A stretch of DNA of 64,000 bases from Tenacibaculum sp. MAR_2009_124 (GCF_900105455.1 NZ_FNSF01000007.1:310001-374000), one strand, 5' to 3'; shown: positions 16,397-25,921, counted from the first letter of the stretch. Notes: a model not told the origin generated them from the letters alone. Numbers and translations are program-made.

Positions 16397-17743
16397 CTAA
16401 TTAAATAAGTCTTCAACAGTTGATATTGCTTCAGGTAAACAGAAAACGATGGCTTTATCTCCACTTTGTAATTGAAAATCGCCAAAAGACATTAACGCTT
16501 TTCCGTCTCTAATTACACCTCCAATAATAGCTTCTCTTGGGAATTTTAATTCTTTTATAATTTTTCTTGTAACTTTTGCGTTAGGTTGAACTTCAAATTC
16601 GAATACTTCCGCATCAACATTATGTAGGTTTGCTAATGCAAGGATTTCACCCTTACGGATGTGACGGAAAATATTACTTGCAGCAATTAATTTTTTATTG
16701 ATTAAGGTGTCAATACCAATGGTTTGCGATATATTGATATAATCCATGTTTTCAACAAGCGCCACTGTCTTTTTTACACCTTTAGATTTAGCAACTAAAC
16801 AAGACATTATATTCGTTTCAGAATCGCCTGTAACAGCAACAAAGGCATCCATTTCACGGATGTTTTCTTCTTCAAGTAATTCCAAATCTCTTCCATCTCC
16901 ATAAATTACAAGAGTATGTCGTAATTCTTCTGCTAGTTGAAAAGCTTTCTCTTTATTTTTTTCAATAAGTTTTACCTTGAAGTCGTCCTTGCAAAGCTTC
17001 CTAGCCGTTTTTCTTCCAACTCTACTACCACCAAGAATCATTACGTTTTTTATATCGATATGTTCTTTACCAATAATTTCATATAGCTTGTTAATGCTAT
17101 AACTAGGTACAGAAAAATAAACTTGATCATTTAATTTGTAAGTAGAATCCCCTCTTGGAATAATTGTTTGAGCAACACCTTCACGCTTAATGGCGATGGT
17201 AATGAAATCGACTAAACAAAATTTATCCTTTGCTTCTTTAACCGTTAAATCTAAAATAGGAGATTTATAGCCTAAGGTTGTTCCCATAACATTGAAAACC
17301 CCATTTTCAAAGGCAACAGTGTCATTAAAAGAAGATTGATTCAATAATAGTTTAATTTCTTTGGCAGCCAACTCTTCCGGTGAAATCATAAAATCGACCC
17401 CAAAACCTTTAAAATTGACAATTTCATTACTTAAAAATTCAGGGTTACTAATTCGAGCAATGGTTTTTTTAGCACCCAAAGCTTTTCCTATAACCGAGAT
17501 CGTAAAATTGGTGTTTTGACTGTCGGTAACCGCCAAGAGCAGGTCTGTGTTGTCAATTCCAATTTCTTTTAAGAGGTTTATAGAAGTTGCATCGCCTTTT
17601 TTGGCAATAACATCTAAATGATTGTTTATGTAATTAAGTTTATCTCCATCGAAATCGATGATGTACGTATCTTGCGACTCGTAAGATAACAATTTAGCCA
17701 AATGAAAGCCTACATCTCCGGCTCCGGCTATGATTATTTTCAT
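16397..17743 (-). CDS. trkA: Trk system regulatory NAD-binding protein TrkA
   Basis: 448-residue cytoplasmic regulator of TrkH. It contains two RCK units, each an RCK-N Rossmann domain followed by an RCK-C domain: the first begins KIIIAGAGDVGFHLA (GxGxxG at residues 6-11) and the second begins NVMILGGSRVGRKTA near residue 233. The start was moved to the ATG at 17743 because the conserved protein begins MKIIIAGAGD; an in-frame ATG 57 bases upstream would add a non-conserved hydrophobic stub. A good Bacteroidota promoter lies just upstream. It is the first gene of the trkA-trkH operon, the reverse of the gene order one might expect from the protein names. Confidence 0.95.
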   Translation of the reverse strand: MKIIIAGAGDVGFHLAKLLSYESQDTYIIDFDGDKLNYINNHLDVIAKKGDATSINLLKEIGIDNTDLLLAVTDSQNTNFTISVIGKALGAKKTIARISNPEFLSNEIVNFKGFGVDFMISPEELAAKEIKLLLNQSSFNDTVAFENGVFNVMGTTLGYKSPILDLTVKEAKDKFCLVDFITIAIKREGVAQTIIPRGDSTYKLNDQVYFSVPSYSINKLYEIIGKEHIDIKNVMILGGSRVGRKTARKLCKDDFKVKLIEKNKEKAFQLAEELRHTLVIYGDGRDLELLEEENIREMDAFVAVTGDSETNIMSCLVAKSKGVKKTVALVENMDYINISQTIGIDTLINKKLIAASNIFRHIRKGEILALANLHNVDAEVFEFEVQPNAKVTRKIIKELKFPREAIIGGVIRDGKALMSFGDFQLQSGDKAIVFCLPEAISTVEDLFN

Positions 17744-17769
17744 ATCAAAAAATAAAAAAAGATAGCATA

Positions 17770-17801
17770 CAAAGATACTGGACTTGTTTCGGTTGTGCAA
17801 A
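17770..17801 (-). promoter_or_regulatory. Promoter of trkA-trkH (TTTG-N20-TATCTTTG)
   Basis: On the minus strand a TTTG (-33 box, 17798-17801) is followed after 20 nt by TATCTTTG (-7 box, 17770-17777), both matching the Bacteroidota housekeeping consensus. The -7 box is 26 nt before the trkA ATG, giving a short leader. Confidence 0.6.
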
Positions 17802-17841
17802 AAATGAGTTATATTTATGAAAAATTAAATGAATTGCATAA

Positions 17842-18528
17842 ATGGAAAAGGTATCTATAAAATCATGGGCACTTGATGACAGGCCTCGTGAAAAAATGTT
17901 GTTAAAAGGTAAAGAATCTCTTTCTGATGCTGAACTTATAGCCATCTTAATAGGTTCTGGAAATAGAGAAGAAAGTGCTGTAGATTTAGCCAAAAGAATT
18001 TTAAGGTATGTCAATAATAATTTGAATAAACTTACAAAGCTATCAATAGAAGAACTGATGCAGTTTAAGGGAATTGGAAATGTAAAAGCCATAACTATCG
18101 TTACTGCCCTTGAATTTGGGAAAAGAAGACAGTTTGAAGATAAACAAGTATTATCTAAAATAACAAGTTCCAGCGAAGTAATGTCAATAATGAGTCCAGT
18201 ATTATATGATTTAGATCATGAGGAGTTTTGGGTATTGTATTTAAATAATGCCAATAAAGTTATTTCTAAGCAGCAAGTAAGTAAGGGAGGTTTAACAGCA
18301 ACATTGGTGGACGTTCGTATTATATTCAAAAAAGCTATGGAGTTAAATTCAGTTGGAATTATTCTCTGTCATAATCATCCTTCAGGAAAACTGAAACCAA
18401 GTAAAGCAGATATTGAATTGACTAACAAAGTTAAAATGGCATCTTCAACTCTCGATATAAAACTACTCGACCATTTAATAATAAGTGAAAAAACGTATTT
18501 TAGCTTTGCAGATGAAGGAATCCTATAG
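17842..18528 (+). CDS. radC: RadC family protein (JAB/MPN+ metalloprotease-like domain)
   Basis: 228-residue RadC/UPF0758 protein. The N-terminal part has helix-hairpin-helix character (LMQFKGIGNVKAITIVTALEFG, about 72-93). The C-terminal half is a JAB domain with the zinc motif HNHPSG near residues 177-182, followed by an aspartate in SKADIEL, plus an upstream glutamate (EEFWVLYL). Despite the historical name, a direct role in DNA repair is doubtful; the biochemical function is unsettled. It starts at an ATG reading MEKVSIKSWALDDRPREK, the usual opening. It is divergent from trkA and sits 25 nt before the glycan gene cluster, with which it could be cotranscribed. Confidence 0.93.
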   Translation: MEKVSIKSWALDDRPREKMLLKGKESLSDAELIAILIGSGNREESAVDLAKRILRYVNNNLNKLTKLSIEELMQFKGIGNVKAITIVTALEFGKRRQFEDKQVLSKITSSSEVMSIMSPVLYDLDHEEFWVLYLNNANKVISKQQVSKGGLTATLVDVRIIFKKAMELNSVGIILCHNHPSGKLKPSKADIELTNKVKMASSTLDIKLLDHLIISEKTYFSFADEGIL

Positions 18529-18553
18529 GTTTCTTACTTAGATAAAAACGACG

Positions 18554-19858
18554 ATGCTTTTAATATATACTCATAAATTAACTCCAAGAATCCGATATAT
18601 ATTCAAACATATATTGACAAGGACGTTACAAATTCCTATTGATTTTACAATGAAAGTGGAAGAATTTGTAGCCCACAATGGTCCCAAGTTTTCATATACA
18701 AAGGTGGCTTTAGGTAAGGAGTTTTTTGTGAAAAGTCACGAATTACTGTTTCAACAAGGAATTAAAGACATTGAAGTAACAATGGGGAAATGGAAGGTAG
18801 CTCCATGTTTTTTTTTACAAGGAGAAAAGTCTGATATTCCTTTTGATATATTTTCGGCGAGCTTTTATCTAATATCAAGATATGAAGAGTATCTGCCTCA
18901 CATTAAGGATAAATTTGGGCGATTTAGGGCTGAAGAGAGTCTTGCGCATAAAAACGGTTTTTTAGAGAAACCCGTTATTGATATCTGGGCATATCAGTTT
19001 TTAGCTGAGTTAAAAAATAGGTTTCCTGATTATGACTATAAGAAACGTTCTTATCAATACATTTCTACTGTTGATGTAGATAATGCGTATGCTTATAAAT
19101 ACAAAAGTTTTGTTAGAACCGTTGGAGGTTTTCTAAAAGATGCGTACCAAGTAAAGATTTTTAATTTATGGGATCGATTTGCAGTTCGATTTAATATTAA
19201 AAAAGATCCTTTTGATACGTTTCAAAAGATTATTGACTTCAAAAAAGAACTGGATGTAAGAACCATTTTTTTCTTTTTAATAGGAGACTACACGTCTTAT
19301 GACACGAACGTTTCTGCATCTAAATCAAAGTTTAAATTGTTGATAAAAGATATGGTCGATTATGCTAGGGTAGGACTGCACCCTTCTTATTACACCATGA
19401 AAAATGCAGAAATGTTGAAAAAAGAAAAAGAACGATTGGAAGCAATAACCAACATTCCGGTCATTCGATCTCGTCAGCATTATTTACGATTTACCTTACC
19501 AGATACTTATCAGAAGTTAATTGATTTAGAAATTGCTGAAGACTACTCTATGGGATACGCCAGTATGGCAGGTTTTAGGGCAAGTACTTGCACACCTTTT
19601 TATTTTTATGATATTGATTTTGAAATTCAAACACCTCTAAAAGTATTTCCGTTTGCTGTTATGGATACTACTCTTAACGATTATATGAAACTAACACCCA
19701 AGAGAGCATTGGGTAAAATTAGAGACTTAAAAAATGAAGTAAAAAGAGTTAATGGAGTGTTTATTACTCTATTTCATAATGAAAGTTTAAGTGGTTATCA
19801 GCGATGGCGGGGATGGAGTAGATTGTATGGTTCGATGTTAAAAATTGTAAAGGGTTGA
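18554..19858 (+). CDS. Polysaccharide deacetylase family protein with N-terminal DUF7033-like domain
   Basis: 434-residue protein. The first ~130 residues form an accessory domain common in flavobacterial relatives (DUF7033-like, from memory). The NodB-like deacetylase part follows: STVDVDNAY (about 172-180) supplies the two motif-1 aspartates, VGLHPSYY (about 275) the metal-binding histidine, SRQHYLRF the motif-3 arginine, and ITLFHNESL near the end the catalytic-type histidine. No signal peptide is visible, so it probably acts in the cytoplasm or at the membrane on a lipid-linked or nascent glycan. It overlaps the next gene by 4 nt (ATGA), showing coupling to a FemAB-like acyltransferase. 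Confidence 0.85.
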   Translation: MLLIYTHKLTPRIRYIFKHILTRTLQIPIDFTMKVEEFVAHNGPKFSYTKVALGKEFFVKSHELLFQQGIKDIEVTMGKWKVAPCFFLQGEKSDIPFDIFSASFYLISRYEEYLPHIKDKFGRFRAEESLAHKNGFLEKPVIDIWAYQFLAELKNRFPDYDYKKRSYQYISTVDVDNAYAYKYKSFVRTVGGFLKDAYQVKIFNLWDRFAVRFNIKKDPFDTFQKIIDFKKELDVRTIFFFLIGDYTSYDTNVSASKSKFKLLIKDMVDYARVGLHPSYYTMKNAEMLKKEKERLEAITNIPVIRSRQHYLRFTLPDTYQKLIDLEIAEDYSMGYASMAGFRASTCTPFYFYDIDFEIQTPLKVFPFAVMDTTLNDYMKLTPKRALGKIRDLKNEVKRVNGVFITLFHNESLSGYQRWRGWSRLYGSMLKIVKG

Positions 19859-20763
19859 TGATATCTTATTTAGAAAGAGGAGACTTAAATTTAGAGAAAT
19901 ATGATGATTGTATTGAAAATGCTATTCAATATAATGTTTTTGGGTATTCTTGGTATTTAGATGTTATATGCGAGCAATGGGGAGCATATGTTTTAAATGA
20001 TTATGAGGCGGTGATGCCAATACCATGGAGAAGGAAAATGTTTGTTAAATATGTTCATCCTCCTCTTTGGTTAATTCATCTCGGAATTTATTCAAAGCAA
20101 ATTGAAGATGAAAATGAATTTTTAATAGAGGTTTTTGATGATTTTAGATTTGTTGAATTGAGAATGAATAGTAAAAATTCATTTAATATGTTTGAGAAGT
20201 TTCAGAAGGAAAAACAAGTTCAAATTTTATCACTTAAAGACGATTATGAAATTATTAGAAGTAGGTATAATAGAAATCGGAAAAGAGAACTTCAAAAATC
20301 AATAGACTTCGATTTAACAGAAAATTGGGGAGGTAATACTTCAAAGTTTATTGAATTGTTTAGGAATAATGTGGGAAAGAGAGTTTATAAAATAAAAGAA
20401 TCTGATTATCAGAATTTAGATATATTGATGCAGATATGTATTCAAAAAAAAGTGGGTGAATTACTGCTGATTTATGATAAGAGCAATAATTTGGTGTCTG
20501 GAGCCTTCTTTTTAAAACAAAAAAATAGAGTGACTGAATTAGTGTGTTCTTCAGATTTTAAGAATAGAAAAAACGGAGCTAACACATTTATGAATGATAG
20601 AGCCATTTATAAATATCAGAAAAACTTTGATGTTTTTGATTTTGGAGGATCATCAATGAAAAATATTGCTACGTATTATAAAAGTTTTGGAGCAAAAGAT
20701 GAAAACTATATTCAATTGGTATATAATAACTTGCCAAAACTTTTAAAACTATTTAAAGGCTAG
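19855..20763 (+). CDS. FemAB/GNAT-like acyltransferase of a surface glycan cluster
   Basis: 302-residue protein related to the FemAB-like/BioF2-like branch of the GNAT fold. The C-terminal half has the acceptor-domain features: KKVGELLLIYDKSNNLVSGA, an ELVCSSD segment, and FDFGGSSMKNIATYYKSFGA, the typical ending of these enzymes in polysaccharide and peptidoglycan loci. It probably transfers an acyl or aminoacyl group to a sugar or peptide; the donor is unknown. It overlaps the deacetylase upstream by 4 nt and runs 11 nt into the convergent flippase gene. Confidence 0.75.
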   Translation: MMISYLERGDLNLEKYDDCIENAIQYNVFGYSWYLDVICEQWGAYVLNDYEAVMPIPWRRKMFVKYVHPPLWLIHLGIYSKQIEDENEFLIEVFDDFRFVELRMNSKNSFNMFEKFQKEKQVQILSLKDDYEIIRSRYNRNRKRELQKSIDFDLTENWGGNTSKFIELFRNNVGKRVYKIKESDYQNLDILMQICIQKKVGELLLIYDKSNNLVSGAFFLKQKNRVTELVCSSDFKNRKNGANTFMNDRAIYKYQKNFDVFDFGGSSMKNIATYYKSFGAKDENYIQLVYNNLPKLLKLFKG

Positions 20764-22009
20764 TATACTTTTTGTAAAAATGGAAAAAACCTATACATGA
20801 GGCGATACCTGTGAACCAAAGTAAGGTTGCAGAGGTAATGGCAGCACCTTTAATACCTAATATTGGAATTAATAAATAGTTTGACGCTATATTTAAAATA
20901 ATAGCAATTACCATTATGTAATAGTTGAATTTAGCTTTTCCTATTGATGATAACAAGTTTCCAAAAAGACCTCTTAATATTAAAATACCAATAATACCAA
21001 TGCTTACTATAGTGAAGCTATCAGTGTAAATTGTGAATGAAGAGTGAAAAAAATTGAGTAAACTTTCACCTAAAGAAATAACAATAAAAATAAAAAGAAG
21101 GCTAACAATTGTAAATAAAAGAATATAGCTTTTTATATAGCTGAAAACATAATCTTTATCCCTAATGTTTTCTGTTAATGAAACAAAATCCGTGGCAATA
21201 AACACTCTTGGTAAAAAAAGAATACTATATGGAATGAGAGTAATATATCGAAATGCCGTCACCTTTTCGGGTAATTCCATAATGTTCCCGATAAGTAAAA
21301 TATCTATAGAAAATAATAGGAGCGTAGCCACATTTGAAAGCCCTGCAAAAAAACCATATTTCCAAAATTCTCTGTTAATGAAATGAGGGCGAGTGTTAGT
21401 ATTGCCTGTAAAAAAGGTGTTTAAGTAAAATAATAAGAGTAGTGTTGGAGTAATAATTAAGGCTAGTATATAACCGATTTCTTGAAGAAAGTAGCTTAGA
21501 GAAACGACGATTAGTATGAGTGAAAAATTGTAGCTAATATCAATGAATGCGTACGATTTATTTTTATGAGCTAGCCTTGCTTTCGTTTTTAAAGCTTCAA
21601 TTAAAAAGGAAGGGGCAAAGACCAATGACATAATACTTATATATATTCCTGAATTATTGAATTCGAAAGGAATAATAAAACCACAAATAGCAGTAATTAA
21701 AGTTAAAATAAACGATGCTATCAACCCTTTTTTAATAATATAAGAAAATAGAAAATCACCATTAGAAGAGTTTTCTGGAAGTGCACCATATCGAATATAA
21801 CTTTGATGCAATCCTAATCCTATGAGAGGCATAAGAAAAGAAATTATATTCCAAGAATATAATACTTCTCCCAGTTCTTTATTTGGGATTAGTTGTAAGG
21901 TAATCCAAGAAGTAAGGAACGATAAGACACGGGAAAATATTGTGGCGAAAAAAATATAACCTCCTGATCTATTTAAAAACCCCGATATGTAGTTTTTAAG
22001 ATAGTCCAT
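20753..22009 (-). CDS. Polysaccharide flippase (Wzx/MATE-like)
   Basis: 418-residue polytopic membrane protein, about 12 transmembrane segments, of the oligosaccharide flippase (MOP) superfamily. The opening GGYIFFATIFSRVLSFLTSW and the late GIKGAAITSATLLWF match the family. It should move lipid-linked glycan units across the inner membrane. The gene overlaps the glycosyltransferase upstream by 14 nt, so the two are cotranscribed, and it overlaps the convergent acyltransferase by 11 nt at the 3' end. The glycan is not known; no polymerase is present in this short cluster. Confidence 0.88.
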   Translation of the reverse strand: MDYLKNYISGFLNRSGGYIFFATIFSRVLSFLTSWITLQLIPNKELGEVLYSWNIISFLMPLIGLGLHQSYIRYGALPENSSNGDFLFSYIIKKGLIASFILTLITAICGFIIPFEFNNSGIYISIMSLVFAPSFLIEALKTKARLAHKNKSYAFIDISYNFSLILIVVSLSYFLQEIGYILALIITPTLLLLFYLNTFFTGNTNTRPHFINREFWKYGFFAGLSNVATLLLFSIDILLIGNIMELPEKVTAFRYITLIPYSILFLPRVFIATDFVSLTENIRDKDYVFSYIKSYILLFTIVSLLFIFIVISLGESLLNFFHSSFTIYTDSFTIVSIGIIGILILRGLFGNLLSSIGKAKFNYYIMVIAIILNIASNYLLIPILGIKGAAITSATLLWFTGIASCIGFFHFYKKYTSL

Positions 22010-23132
22010 TTATTGCTTTTCGGTAAAGTAAATCAAATTGATTTGCAATGCTTTTTTTACTGAAATTATTGACTGCATAGTTATGCATGCTATTTTTATC
22101 GGATGGAAACGAATCATAAACTCTGAGTAAAGCATTTGTTAAAGATTCTATATCTTTAGGTTTTATGAGTACGCCAAAATCTTTGGGGAAATATTCAGAT
22201 ATTCCGCCAACATTAGTACTAATTACTGGTGTGCCGCATGAAAAACTTTCTAAAATTACACAAGGCAAATTTTCATAATTACTGAAAAGAACAAATACAT
22301 GCGCTTTGCTTATTTGTAAAGCAATTTCTTTATGAGTTTGATGACCCAAAAGCTTTACATTTTGAGTCAATTCTAAATTTTCTATTTCTTCTTTATATTG
22401 CACCGAATTATCACCGATTAATAAAAATTGAAATTTATGAACCTTTAAAGAAAACTCTTTAATCGCATTTAAAATTCCTGAGATATTCTTGTGAGCGTTA
22501 TTCATACTAGATGCGTGAATAATTGTAAAAATTTCTTGTTTTTGTCTATCCGGTTTAAATATGCCACAGTCAACCACATTCGGAACTTTATAATAATTTC
22601 CTTTAAAGCCCAAGGAAATCATGGAATCTTGTAAATTATCAGAAACAGGACATATAAAACTTGCTTTTTTAGCGATATGTTTTGAGAAGTAACGTTCAAT
22701 TTTACTGATATTAATGGCTAAAGCAGAATGATACCCAGTCCAATGCTCTGAAATGATATAGGGCTTTTTTAAAAACATTTTTAAGTACAGGGCAAAAAGT
22801 CCAAAAGGATAGAGTTTATTTACATGAACGACATCATAGTTACCAATTTTATGTAATAACAACTTGAAAGCTTTTTTAAATAGAAATACTTTTTTTATTG
22901 GGTTTTTGACTGTTTTTAAATAAGCTATGTGAGTTTCAATATTATTGATAGTTGTTGTTTTTATTTCGATATCCTTTTTAAGTGAATCATCAGAAATAAT
23001 ATGTAAAACAGAGACAGCGTTATATTCTCCTACTGCTTCGGCATGGCGTTGAATAAAGTCGCCATTATTCGGTAAAATTCGTGAGGGGTACCAACCACAT
23101 AGAAATAGTATATGAAGCTTCTTTTTTACCAA
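21996..23132 (-). CDS. GT4-type glycosyltransferase
   Basis: 378-residue GT-B fold glycosyltransferase family 4 enzyme. The N-terminus reads LHILFLCGWYPSRILPNNGD, the acceptor-domain opening of the family. VVHVNKLYPFG and ISEHWTGYH follow, and the donor-binding motif is ENLPCVILESFSCGTPVIST (about residues 302-321), containing the E-x7-E arrangement. The start is TTG at 23132: an in-frame stop lies just upstream with no ATG, and the conserved strand begins at residue 6, leaving no room for a later start. It is probably the first gene of the flippase operon and acts on the cytoplasmic side. Confidence 0.88.
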   Translation of the reverse strand: MVKKKLHILFLCGWYPSRILPNNGDFIQRHAEAVGEYNAVSVLHIISDDSLKKDIEIKTTTINNIETHIAYLKTVKNPIKKVFLFKKAFKLLLHKIGNYDVVHVNKLYPFGLFALYLKMFLKKPYIISEHWTGYHSALAINISKIERYFSKHIAKKASFICPVSDNLQDSMISLGFKGNYYKVPNVVDCGIFKPDRQKQEIFTIIHASSMNNAHKNISGILNAIKEFSLKVHKFQFLLIGDNSVQYKEEIENLELTQNVKLLGHQTHKEIALQISKAHVFVLFSNYENLPCVILESFSCGTPVISTNVGGISEYFPKDFGVLIKPKDIESLTNALLRVYDSFPSDKNSMHNYAVNNFSKKSIANQFDLLYRKAINGLS

Positions 23133-23182
23133 TAGTTTATATTAAATTTATGCTAAAATAGCTTTTTAAATTATAAAAACTT

Positions 23183-23190
23183 TAAATTTG
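23183..23190 (+). promoter_or_regulatory. Candidate -7 box TAAATTTG before the HAD nucleotidase gene
   Basis: Exact TAnnTTTG match ending 4 nt before the ATG at 23195. No TTTG box at about 20 nt upstream. If used, the transcript would be leaderless. Confidence 0.4.
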
Positions 23191-23194
23191 ACGC

Positions 23195-23875
23195 ATGACT
23201 AATGTAAAACATCTTTTTTTTGATTTAGACCATACTTTATGGGATTTTGAAACAAATTCTGAGTTAACATTTAAGCAAATATTTAAAGAACAAAATATTG
23301 CTATTGGTTTTTCAGAGTTTTTTAAAATCTACTCGCCAATAAACATGAAGTATTGGAGATCATACAGAGATAATAATATTAGTAAAGAAGAGTTACGATA
23401 TAAAAGATTAAGAGAAACTTTTGATAATTTAGATTTTGAAATTTCCGATGAATTGATAAATATTATAGCCAAAGATTATATTGATTATTTACCTAATTAT
23501 AGCAATCTACTAGAAGGAGCAATAGAAGTTTTGGAATATTTGAAATCGAAATATGTACTTCATATTATTACCAATGGATTTGAAGAGGTTCAAAGGCAAA
23601 AACTTGAAAAATCTGAGATATCACATTATTTTGATGTTATCGTAACTTCCGAATGTGTTGGAGTTAAAAAACCAAACCCAAAAGTATTTGAATATGCTAT
23701 GGAAAAAGCGAAGGCTGGAGCTAACGAATCTGTTATGATTGGTGATAGTTTTGAAGCAGATGTACTTGGGGCTATGCAAGTAGGAATGAAGGCGATTCAT
23801 CTTGTAGAGGGAAAAAACGATTCAACTGAATTTATTGCTGTGAAATCATTACATGAAATAAAACAATATTTGTAG
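23195..23875 (+). CDS. YjjG-family HAD nucleotidase
   Basis: 226-residue HAD-superfamily phosphatase of the YjjG type (noncanonical pyrimidine nucleotidase in E. coli). Motif I is FFDLDHTLWDFE (residues 8-19, with catalytic Asp10 and Asp12), motif II ITNGFEEVQ near 129, motif III lysine in GVKKPNPKVF near 155, and motif IV IGDSFEADVLGA near 179. The H-T-L-W-D-F start is typical of the YjjG subfamily rather than phosphoglycolate phosphatases. It sits alone between the glycan genes and an envelope gene pair. Expected cytosolic. Confidence 0.9.
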   Translation: MTNVKHLFFDLDHTLWDFETNSELTFKQIFKEQNIAIGFSEFFKIYSPINMKYWRSYRDNNISKEELRYKRLRETFDNLDFEISDELINIIAKDYIDYLPNYSNLLEGAIEVLEYLKSKYVLHIITNGFEEVQRQKLEKSEISHYFDVIVTSECVGVKKPNPKVFEYAMEKAKAGANESVMIGDSFEADVLGAMQVGMKAIHLVEGKNDSTEFIAVKSLHEIKQYL

Positions 23876-23890
23876 AATATCGTTAACTTA

Positions 23891-23922
23891 TAGGGGAGAA
23901 ATAGAATTTTAGGGGAGAAATA
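23891..23922. repeat. Two 13-bp direct repeats (TAGGGGAGAAATA) 19 bp apart
   Basis: Identical copies at 23891-23903 and 23910-23922 in the gap upstream of the lipoprotein gene at 23982. The period is close to two turns of the helix, as expected for two regulator molecules on one DNA face. Possible operator; no regulator is known. Confidence 0.45.
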
Positions 23923-23981
23923 CGTTCAAACTTGTTTATAATTTAAATAAGTTAGTTAATAAAAGAAGAAACCTTAAGTAT

Positions 23982-24545
23982 ATGTACATAAATATGAAAT
24001 GTAAAATTGTTAGTATTGTTTTTTGTATTGTCATCTTTGTCGTTTTGTCTTCTTGTGTAGAAGATTTAGACTTTAACCAAGCAGATGACATAGAGTTGAC
24101 CCCTACTTATATTGGATCATTGATTTATTCAAACTTACCACAAACCTCTTTAGTAAGTCCTACCGGTATAGAAGTTAGTAGGATTTCAGACGTAACGCGA
24201 GTAGAGATTTTTGAAAATTCGGTGACCGATCGATTGAAAAAAGTAGATATTGATTTTGAAATAACAAATCCTTTTGATAGACGATTCACCATTGATTTTA
24301 GATTTTTAAATCAGGCGAATGATGAAACGTATCGAATTCCCCAAATTGAAGTCAATCAAAACGTATCTAAATACAAAGTTAAGGAGGAAATAATACTGTC
24401 GGATAATAGTGCTATTTTAAACTCAACTAAAATTGAAGTTACTGTAGAGTTACTTCCTAGCGCGGATGGTTCAATAATTGATATCAACGACGATAAAACT
24501 TTTATATTTAAATCAGCAGGAACATTTTATTTCGGAATAAATTAA
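23982..24545 (+). CDS. Envelope lipoprotein paired with a DUF5723 outer membrane protein
   Basis: 187-residue lipoprotein with lipobox VLSSC (Cys25). An alternative ATG four codons in (23994) would give a more usual signal opening. The mature part is beta-rich and has no recognised domain; it contains a segment on strain-like extension (RRFTIDFRFLNQANDETYRI). The stop codon overlaps the ATG of the DUF5723 gene by one base, so the two products are made together and probably act together at the outer membrane. The function of the pair is unknown. Confidence 0.78.
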   Translation: MYINMKCKIVSIVFCIVIFVVLSSCVEDLDFNQADDIELTPTYIGSLIYSNLPQTSLVSPTGIEVSRISDVTRVEIFENSVTDRLKKVDIDFEITNPFDRRFTIDFRFLNQANDETYRIPQIEVNQNVSKYKVKEEIILSDNSAILNSTKIEVTVELLPSADGSIIDINDDKTFIFKSAGTFYFGIN

Positions 24546-25921
24546 TGAAAAAGTTAATAGTTATTATGATATTTCTTTTAGGAATATCGAAAACATCTGT
24601 GGCTCAGAATAAGCAGGTGTTGTATGAATTTGATCAAATCCCTCAGGCATTATTACTAAATCCAGGAAGCAAAGTAAATTATAAATATTCAGTAGGGATT
24701 CCGTTGTTATCGGGAATCTCGTTTCAAGCTGGAATTACTGGAATTACGGTTGCTGATATTTTTAGGAATGATGGAATAGATCCGAACATAAAGTTTAGAA
24801 ATGCGCTCAATAGAATCTCTGCCGATGATTATTTACAGTTTAATTCTCAAATAGAAGTAGTTAGTGGTGGATTTAGATTGGATGAGAAGAATTTTATTTC
24901 CGCTGGTTTTTATACTGAAATAGATGTTTTTGGAAACGCACCTAAAGATATTTTTACATTGTTAAATGAAGGGAATGCGGCTTACTTGAATAAAAAGTTT
25001 TCCCTGTCACAGGGAAACTTTAAAGCAGAAGCATTGGGAGTTCTTCATTTTGGACTATCTAGAAAGGTTAGCGAAAAATTGAATATCGGAGCCAGATTAA
25101 AGATATATTCTGGAGTTGCTAACGTTATGACAACGAACAATACTGGTAGCTTTACGACAAGATTGGGACAGGATAATATCTATAGACATTTTTTGAATAA
25201 TGTAAATGTAACGGGGTATAGTTCGGGAATTTATGATGAGAATGATGAGACGATAGATGCTAGTACCTTGTTAGGACGTTCTTTTTTGGGAGGAAATTTA
25301 GGGCTAGGAATAGATTTTGGTTTTACTTATAAGTTAGATGAAAGCACTGAGTTAACCGCAAGTTTGCTTGATATTGGTTTCGTAGGTTATTCAGAAGATG
25401 TAAAAAATGCAAATATTAATGGAAGTTATTCGTTTTCAGGAATAGAATTTCAATACGATGGGAATAATACCAATTACTGGGAAGATTTAAGTAATGATTT
25501 TAAATCGAAGGTTCCAACCGAAGAAAATAATGATTCATATTCTGTTATGAGACCGATAAAGTTCAATGCTTCGGTAAAACATGTTTGGGGTAAAACAAGA
25601 AAAGAAAAAAATTGTTATGATATGAGTTATAATGATTATTATGACAATGGAGTAGGGGCTCAAATATTTTCAGTATTTAGACCTACAGGACCGAGATTGG
25701 CACTAACAGGTTTTTATGAACGAAGATTTTTAAAAGGTTTAATGGGAAAGTTTACATATACTATTGATGATTTCTCCTCTACAAATATAGGCGCTGGTTT
25801 GTCAGCTAAGATTGGAAAAGTAAATGTTTATGGTATTGTTGACAATATCTTTGGTTTGTCAAATTTAGCAGATACCAATACAGCATCGTTCCAATTAGGG
25901 GTAAATTTAATTTTTAGATAA
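24545..25921 (+). CDS. DUF5723 family outer membrane protein
   Basis: 458-residue protein with a signal peptide ending KTSVAQ (about residue 21). The mature N-terminus (QVLYEFDQIPQALLLNPGS) is the characteristic opening of DUF5723, a Bacteroidota family predicted to be an outer membrane beta-barrel. The remainder alternates amphipathic strands (FSLSQGNFKAEALGVLHFGL, ELTASLLDIGFVGYS) and ends with SFQLGVNLIFR, an aromatic C-terminus usual for barrel proteins. It is translationally coupled to the lipoprotein before it. Role unknown. Confidence 0.82.
   Translation: MKKLIVIMIFLLGISKTSVAQNKQVLYEFDQIPQALLLNPGSKVNYKYSVGIPLLSGISFQAGITGITVADIFRNDGIDPNIKFRNALNRISADDYLQFNSQIEVVSGGFRLDEKNFISAGFYTEIDVFGNAPKDIFTLLNEGNAAYLNKKFSLSQGNFKAEALGVLHFGLSRKVSEKLNIGARLKIYSGVANVMTTNNTGSFTTRLGQDNIYRHFLNNVNVTGYSSGIYDENDETIDASTLLGRSFLGGNLGLGIDFGFTYKLDESTELTASLLDIGFVGYSEDVKNANINGSYSFSGIEFQYDGNNTNYWEDLSNDFKSKVPTEENNDSYSVMRPIKFNASVKHVWGKTRKEKNCYDMSYNDYYDNGVGAQIFSVFRPTGPRLALTGFYERRFLKGLMGKFTYTIDDFSSTNIGAGLSAKIGKVNVYGIVDNIFGLSNLADTNTASFQLGVNLIFR

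Noticed and set aside
17842..18528. RadC as a mobile-element or defence marker
   Set aside because: It sits among housekeeping genes next to trkA, with no phage or element genes around.
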